From Clostridiales bacterium (lineage in GTDB: Bacteria; Bacillota; Clostridia; Christensenellales; Aristaeellaceae): DNA of 31,608 nt. A program made the position numbers and the translations under genes. The stretch covers positions 1-31,608 of the forward strand of contig SFHU01000019.1 of NCBI GenBank assembly GCA_004555535.1, given 5' to 3'. The notes under the pieces are model-generated. The model searched no databases. It saw nothing but the letters and a program-made list of their open reading frames with translations, and was not told the DNA's origin. This document shows, piece by piece, positions 28,576 to 31,608 of this stretch; within the stretch, counting starts at the first letter, position 1; the number at the start of each line of letters is the position of its first letter.

Positions 28576-30492
28576 ATGAACGATCTGCTCAGACTGAAAA
28601 TCGAAAAGCTGCCGACCTGCCCGGGCTGCTACCTGATGAAGAGCGAGGGCAAAATCATCTATGTCGGCAAGGCGGTTAACCTCAAGAACCGCGTCAGCCA
28701 GTACTTTCATCAGAACAAGGATCACACCGTCAAGGTGCGGGCGATGGTCGCGCGCATCGACGACTTTGACATCGTGCTCTGCGACACGAACCTGGAGGCG
28801 CTGATCCTCGAATGCAACCTGATCAAGCTGCACAGGCCGCAGTACAACATCCTCCTCAAGGACGACAAGCACTACCCGTATCTGCGCATCGACGTCACGC
28901 AGCCCTACCCGCGCGTGGAGCTCGTGCGCCGCGTGCAGAAGGACGGCGCGAAATACTTCGGCCCGTACATGGGCGCGACGGGCGTGCGCGAGGTGCTCGA
29001 CGTGCTGCGCGGGCTGTTCCCGCTGCGCACCTGCGCGATGGCGATTGCGCCCGGCATGAACAGGCGCCCCTGCCTGCATCATCAGCTGGGCGAATGCCTC
29101 GCGCCCTGCGCGGGGCTGACGACGCCGCAGGCATACGGCGAGGTTGTCGCCCAGGTCGTCGACTTTCTCGGCGGGCGCTGCGACGCGGTCGTTGACCGCC
29201 TGAGCGCGGAGATGACCCGCGCGGCGAAGGAGATGCGCTTTGAGCAGGCGGCGCAGCTGCGCGACCGCATCCGCGACGTGCAGAGCCTGATGGAGCGGCA
29301 GAAGGCGATCAACGTGCGCGGCGGCGACCAGGACATCGTCGCCAGCGTCAGCGACGGCATCGACGCGATGGTCGAGGTCGTCTTCGTGCGCGGCGGGCGG
29401 ATGATCGGCACGGAGAACTACGCGCTGGAGGGCGCGGGCGACCAGACGCCCTCGCAGGTGATCGGGCCGTTCCTGCTCCAGTTTTATGACGACGGCCGCC
29501 AGCCCGCCTCCGAGGTGCTCTGTCTCGAGCTGCCGGAGCAGGCGGAGGATGTCGCGCAGGTGCTCTCCACTCGCCGCGAGGGCGGCAAGGTCACGCTGCG
29601 CGAGCCGCAGCGCGGAACCAAGCACAAGCTCGTCGAGCTCGCGCTCAAGAACGCGCGGGACGCGCTGGACAAGCGCAACGCGCACCTCTCCCGCCAGCAG
29701 GAGCGCACGACAGGCGCCTGCGCGGCGCTGGCGCAGGCCGTGGGTATGCAGACCGTGCCGCGGCGCATCGAGGGATACGACATCTCCAACACGCAGGGTG
29801 TGCTCTCCGTGGCGAGCATGGTCGTGGCCATCGACGGCGAGGCCGCGCACCGCGAATACCGCCACTTCCGCATCAAGACCGTCGAGGGGGCGAACGACTT
29901 CGCCTCGATGAACGAGGTGCTCACCAGGCGCCTGACGCGCGCGCGGCAGGAGCGCGAGGCGCTCATCGAAAAGGGGCAGCTCCTGCCGGACGGCACGCTG
30001 CCCGAGGGCGCGCCGCCGCTGACGGGCTTTGCCGACCTGCCCGATCTCATTTTGATCGACGGCGGCCCGCAGCAGCTGCGCTTTGCGCGCGAGGCGATGC
30101 TCGCCGTGGGCTTTGACATCCCGATCTTCGGCCTGGCCAAGCGGCTGGAGGAGATCTTCCTGCCCGATCAGGAGGAGAGCATCCTGCTGGATCGCAAGTC
30201 CCCCGCGCTGCACCTGATCCAGCGCATCCGCGACGAGGCGCACCGCTTCGGCATCACGCACCACCGGAATCTGCGCCAGAAGGCCGGGATGCATTCCTCG
30301 CTCGAGGACATCCCGGGCATCGGCCCGGCGAGGCGGCGCGCGTTGCTGACGCAGTTCAAGTCCATCGCGGCCATCGCGGCGGCGACGCCGGAGGCGCTCT
30401 GCGCGGCGGAGGGCATCGGCATGGCGCAGGCGCAGGTCATCTGGGCGCACTATCACCCGCAGGAGACGGCGGGGGAGGACGAAAACGCATAA
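28576..30492 (+). CDS. uvrC: Excinuclease ABC subunit C
   Basis: A 638-aa nucleotide-excision-repair nuclease that makes both incisions at UvrB-marked damage. The N-terminal GIY-YIG domain (GCYLMKSEGKIIYVGKAVNL) is followed by a cysteine patch (RRPCLHHQLGECLAPCAG), a UVR motif (MRFEQAAQLRDRIRDVQ, about 210-240), the RNase H-like C-terminal nuclease (EGYDISNTQG and LILIDGGPQQL) and a tandem helix-hairpin-helix end (IPGIGPARRRALL). The start is ambiguous: GGAGGTGA (28545-28552) overlaps an in-frame GTG at 28549 and is 24-31 bases from ATG 28576. A hairpin, GCGGC-CCCG-GCCGC, lies between and could bring the site closer. I use ATG 28576. Confidence 0.95.
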   Translation: MNDLLRLKIEKLPTCPGCYLMKSEGKIIYVGKAVNLKNRVSQYFHQNKDHTVKVRAMVARIDDFDIVLCDTNLEALILECNLIKLHRPQYNILLKDDKHYPYLRIDVTQPYPRVELVRRVQKDGAKYFGPYMGATGVREVLDVLRGLFPLRTCAMAIAPGMNRRPCLHHQLGECLAPCAGLTTPQAYGEVVAQVVDFLGGRCDAVVDRLSAEMTRAAKEMRFEQAAQLRDRIRDVQSLMERQKAINVRGGDQDIVASVSDGIDAMVEVVFVRGGRMIGTENYALEGAGDQTPSQVIGPFLLQFYDDGRQPASEVLCLELPEQAEDVAQVLSTRREGGKVTLREPQRGTKHKLVELALKNARDALDKRNAHLSRQQERTTGACAALAQAVGMQTVPRRIEGYDISNTQGVLSVASMVVAIDGEAAHREYRHFRIKTVEGANDFASMNEVLTRRLTRARQEREALIEKGQLLPDGTLPEGAPPLTGFADLPDLILIDGGPQQLRFAREAMLAVGFDIPIFGLAKRLEEIFLPDQEESILLDRKSPALHLIQRIRDEAHRFGITHHRNLRQKAGMHSSLEDIPGIGPARRRALLTQFKSIAAIAAATPEALCAAEGIGMAQAQVIWAHYHPQETAGEDENA

Positions 30493-30525
30493 AAAGGGGG
30501 CTGTCCGGAAGGGCAGCCCCTAAGC
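30491..30525. terminator. Shared terminator of uvrC and the AraC-family gene
   Basis: GGGGCTG (30497-30503) pairs with CAGCCCC (30514-30520). On the minus strand, CCTTTTTAT follows at once, so it is a good terminator for the AraC gene. On the plus strand the tail is poorer. Confidence 0.8.
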
Positions 30526-30573
30526 GATCAAAAACGATTTTGTTATCATCCTGTTTTGCAGCTAAACTGCCGG

Positions 30574-31458
30574 TTATCTCCCGGCCGGCCTGACCGCCCG
30601 AAGCTCGATATAGCCGCGCTCGCCGCGGGGCTCGAGCTGGATGCGGGGCTGGCTGTCGTCCCAGGCGTGGCCGATGAGCGCGGGATCGTAACGCGCCATC
30701 GCGTGCTGCACGGCGAGGATCGCCGCGCAGTAGTCCTCCTCGCGGAAGGGCTCGCCCTGGAACATCAGGTATTCCGTCTCGGGCAGGGTGATGACGTCGA
30801 AGCCCTCCGGCACGGGGCAGTCCCCCTCCGGGGGCACCTCCACACCCTGCACATAGACGGAAGTGCCGGGCTTGCGGTAGGACTCGGGCAGCCAGAGGCA
30901 GACCGGCTCGCCGCCGAGGGAATCCATGCTCATGAGCAGGCCCCAGACGTCGCAGCCGACCTCAGCGCAGTAGGCGAAATAATCCTCGGCCCGGATGCCG
31001 CGGCGGATGACCGCCCGGCGCGCGGGCTTTCTGACGAGCTGAACGAAGACGCTCTGCAACGCTTCCATGTCGATGACTTCCTTTCTCAGTTCCCGGAATT
31101 TGACGCCGTAGGGGATGAACAGGGGAATGGGCACCGGCGTGCGCGCATAGTCGCCGGGATTGCAGCCGAATTCCCGCAGAAACGCGCGCTGGAAGCCGTC
31201 CACGCTGCCAAAGCCCAGGTCGGCCGCGACGTCGACGACGCGCACGTGCTCCGCGCGCAGCCGCATGGCCGAGCGGGAGAGCCGCAGCCGGCGGACGTAT
31301 TCCGCGGGCGTCAGGCCGAGATGGGCGCGGAAGAGCCGGTAGGAATGCCACGGCGAAAACAGCGAGGCCTGCGCGAGACCCGCGAGCGTGATCTCCTCCG
31401 ACAGATGGGCCTCGATGTACTCCTGCATGCGCTGCACGGCGAGAATCTGCTCCTTCAT
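30574..31458 (-). CDS. AraC-family regulator with GyrI-like ligand-binding domain
   Basis: A 294-aa transcription factor. The N-terminal ~100 residues are the double HTH: ITLAGLAQASLFSPWHSYRL for the first and VDVAADLGFGSVDGFQRAF for the second, ending FGCNPGDYAR. The C-terminal half (about 125-290) resembles the GyrI-like small-molecule binding domain (SOB/BmrR-type), seen as LVRKPARRAVIRRGI and the end QLEPRGERGYIELRAV. Such proteins often control multidrug efflux or stress genes; no target is adjacent. I chose ATG 31458, with GGAGGTGA upstream; the longer frame to 31533 runs into the repeat element. It converges on uvrC. Confidence 0.88.
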   Translation of the reverse strand: MKEQILAVQRMQEYIEAHLSEEITLAGLAQASLFSPWHSYRLFRAHLGLTPAEYVRRLRLSRSAMRLRAEHVRVVDVAADLGFGSVDGFQRAFLREFGCNPGDYARTPVPIPLFIPYGVKFRELRKEVIDMEALQSVFVQLVRKPARRAVIRRGIRAEDYFAYCAEVGCDVWGLLMSMDSLGGEPVCLWLPESYRKPGTSVYVQGVEVPPEGDCPVPEGFDVITLPETEYLMFQGEPFREEDYCAAILAVQHAMARYDPALIGHAWDDSQPRIQLEPRGERGYIELRAVRPAGR

Positions 31459-31479
31459 GGGCTCACCTCCTGCGAGACT

Positions 31480-31608
31480 GTTTTGCATCAAAACCGGCAT
31501 GATGCCGGTTGCATTTCCGACCAAGTGATGCAAGTCCCGGTGCTTTGAGGCCGAGTTCGGTGCTTTGCAGAAGGACTTTCAGAGTAAAACCGGCATGATG
31601 CCGGCTGC
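31480..31608 (+). repeat. Structured dispersed repeat, copy B, continuing past the window end
   Basis: Matches copy A (8094-7986, minus) without gaps over 109 bases. The core 31491-31588 is 83/98 identical. It opens with AACCGGC-ATGAT-GCCGGTT, has TTGCAT / ATGCAA and is closed by AAGTCC / GGACTT. The first hairpin motif recurs at 31587-31608 (AAACCGGCATGATGCCGGCT), 96 bp after the first, so a tandem second unit probably follows beyond the window. Here it lies upstream of, and antisense to, the AraC-type gene. Confidence 0.85.

Overview
The window is high-GC DNA (roughly 65% by eye) from an anaerobic, Gram-positive-type Bacillota, most likely a gut member of the Clostridia. The evidence is a monomeric group-B-like [FeFe]-hydrogenase, a ferredoxin-tailed aldo/keto reductase, a complete Bce-type peptide-sensing module, AddA, a DUF1292 protein, lipoproteins with classical lipoboxes and sigma-A-type promoters with 17-bp spacers. 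I cannot name the genus. There are no rRNAs, tRNAs, CRISPR arrays or recognisable transposases.

Layout. 1-1400: 3' end of a galactose-type ABC permease (mglC) and a small membrane protein, then a promoter/terminator pair that could make a very short RNA. 1395-3641 (minus): carbon-starvation transporter CstA behind an unknown 174-aa protein. 3842-6148 (minus): a lipoprotein combining a PrsA/SurA-like foldase, an SH3-like segment and a cyclophilin. 6274-7946 (minus): an Lrp/AsnC regulator overlapping an aminotransferase, with a leader that contains a structured repeat. 8223-11864: addA, without addB beside it. 11865-12278: a 414-bp stretch with a promoter, a 27-codon leader ORF with a strong Shine-Dalgarno, hairpins and an intrinsic terminator, all ahead of mgtE (12279-13637). 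13844-16421: ferredoxin-type aldo/keto reductase and [FeFe]-hydrogenase. 16524-19393: polytopic membrane protein overlapping a PdaC-like deacetylase. 19476-21221 (minus): GH35 beta-galactosidase. 21464-22850: a probably broken HTH gene, a small lipoprotein and an unknown protein. 22817-27819 (minus): bceRS and bceAB, with a hidden type I toxin-antitoxin-like locus between the two pairs. 27988-30492: DUF1292 protein and uvrC. 30574-31458 (minus): AraC-family regulator. 31480-31608: second copy of the structured repeat, cut by the window end.

The most interesting items are small and lie between the large genes. (1) At 25754-26089, a 30-aa hydrophobic peptide gene and a convergent short RNA share a bidirectional terminator, each with its own consensus-like promoter, in the middle of the Bce module. 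(2) The mgtE leader carries a short ORF starting Met-Asp-Asp-Pro and rich in proline, followed by a terminator. This resembles the logic of enterobacterial MgtL leaders, and I see no M-box. (3) A ~109-bp element with several hairpins occurs twice, about 83-85% identical without gaps, once in the lrp leader and once beside the AraC gene.

The Bce genes form one regulatory circuit: kinase and regulator, then a perfect TTACA-N4-TGTAA-type operator in front of the transporter genes. Genome maintenance (addA, uvrC), envelope protein folding and modification, sugar use and redox chemistry make up the rest. The large overlapping antisense ORFs are GC-driven shadows of these genes.
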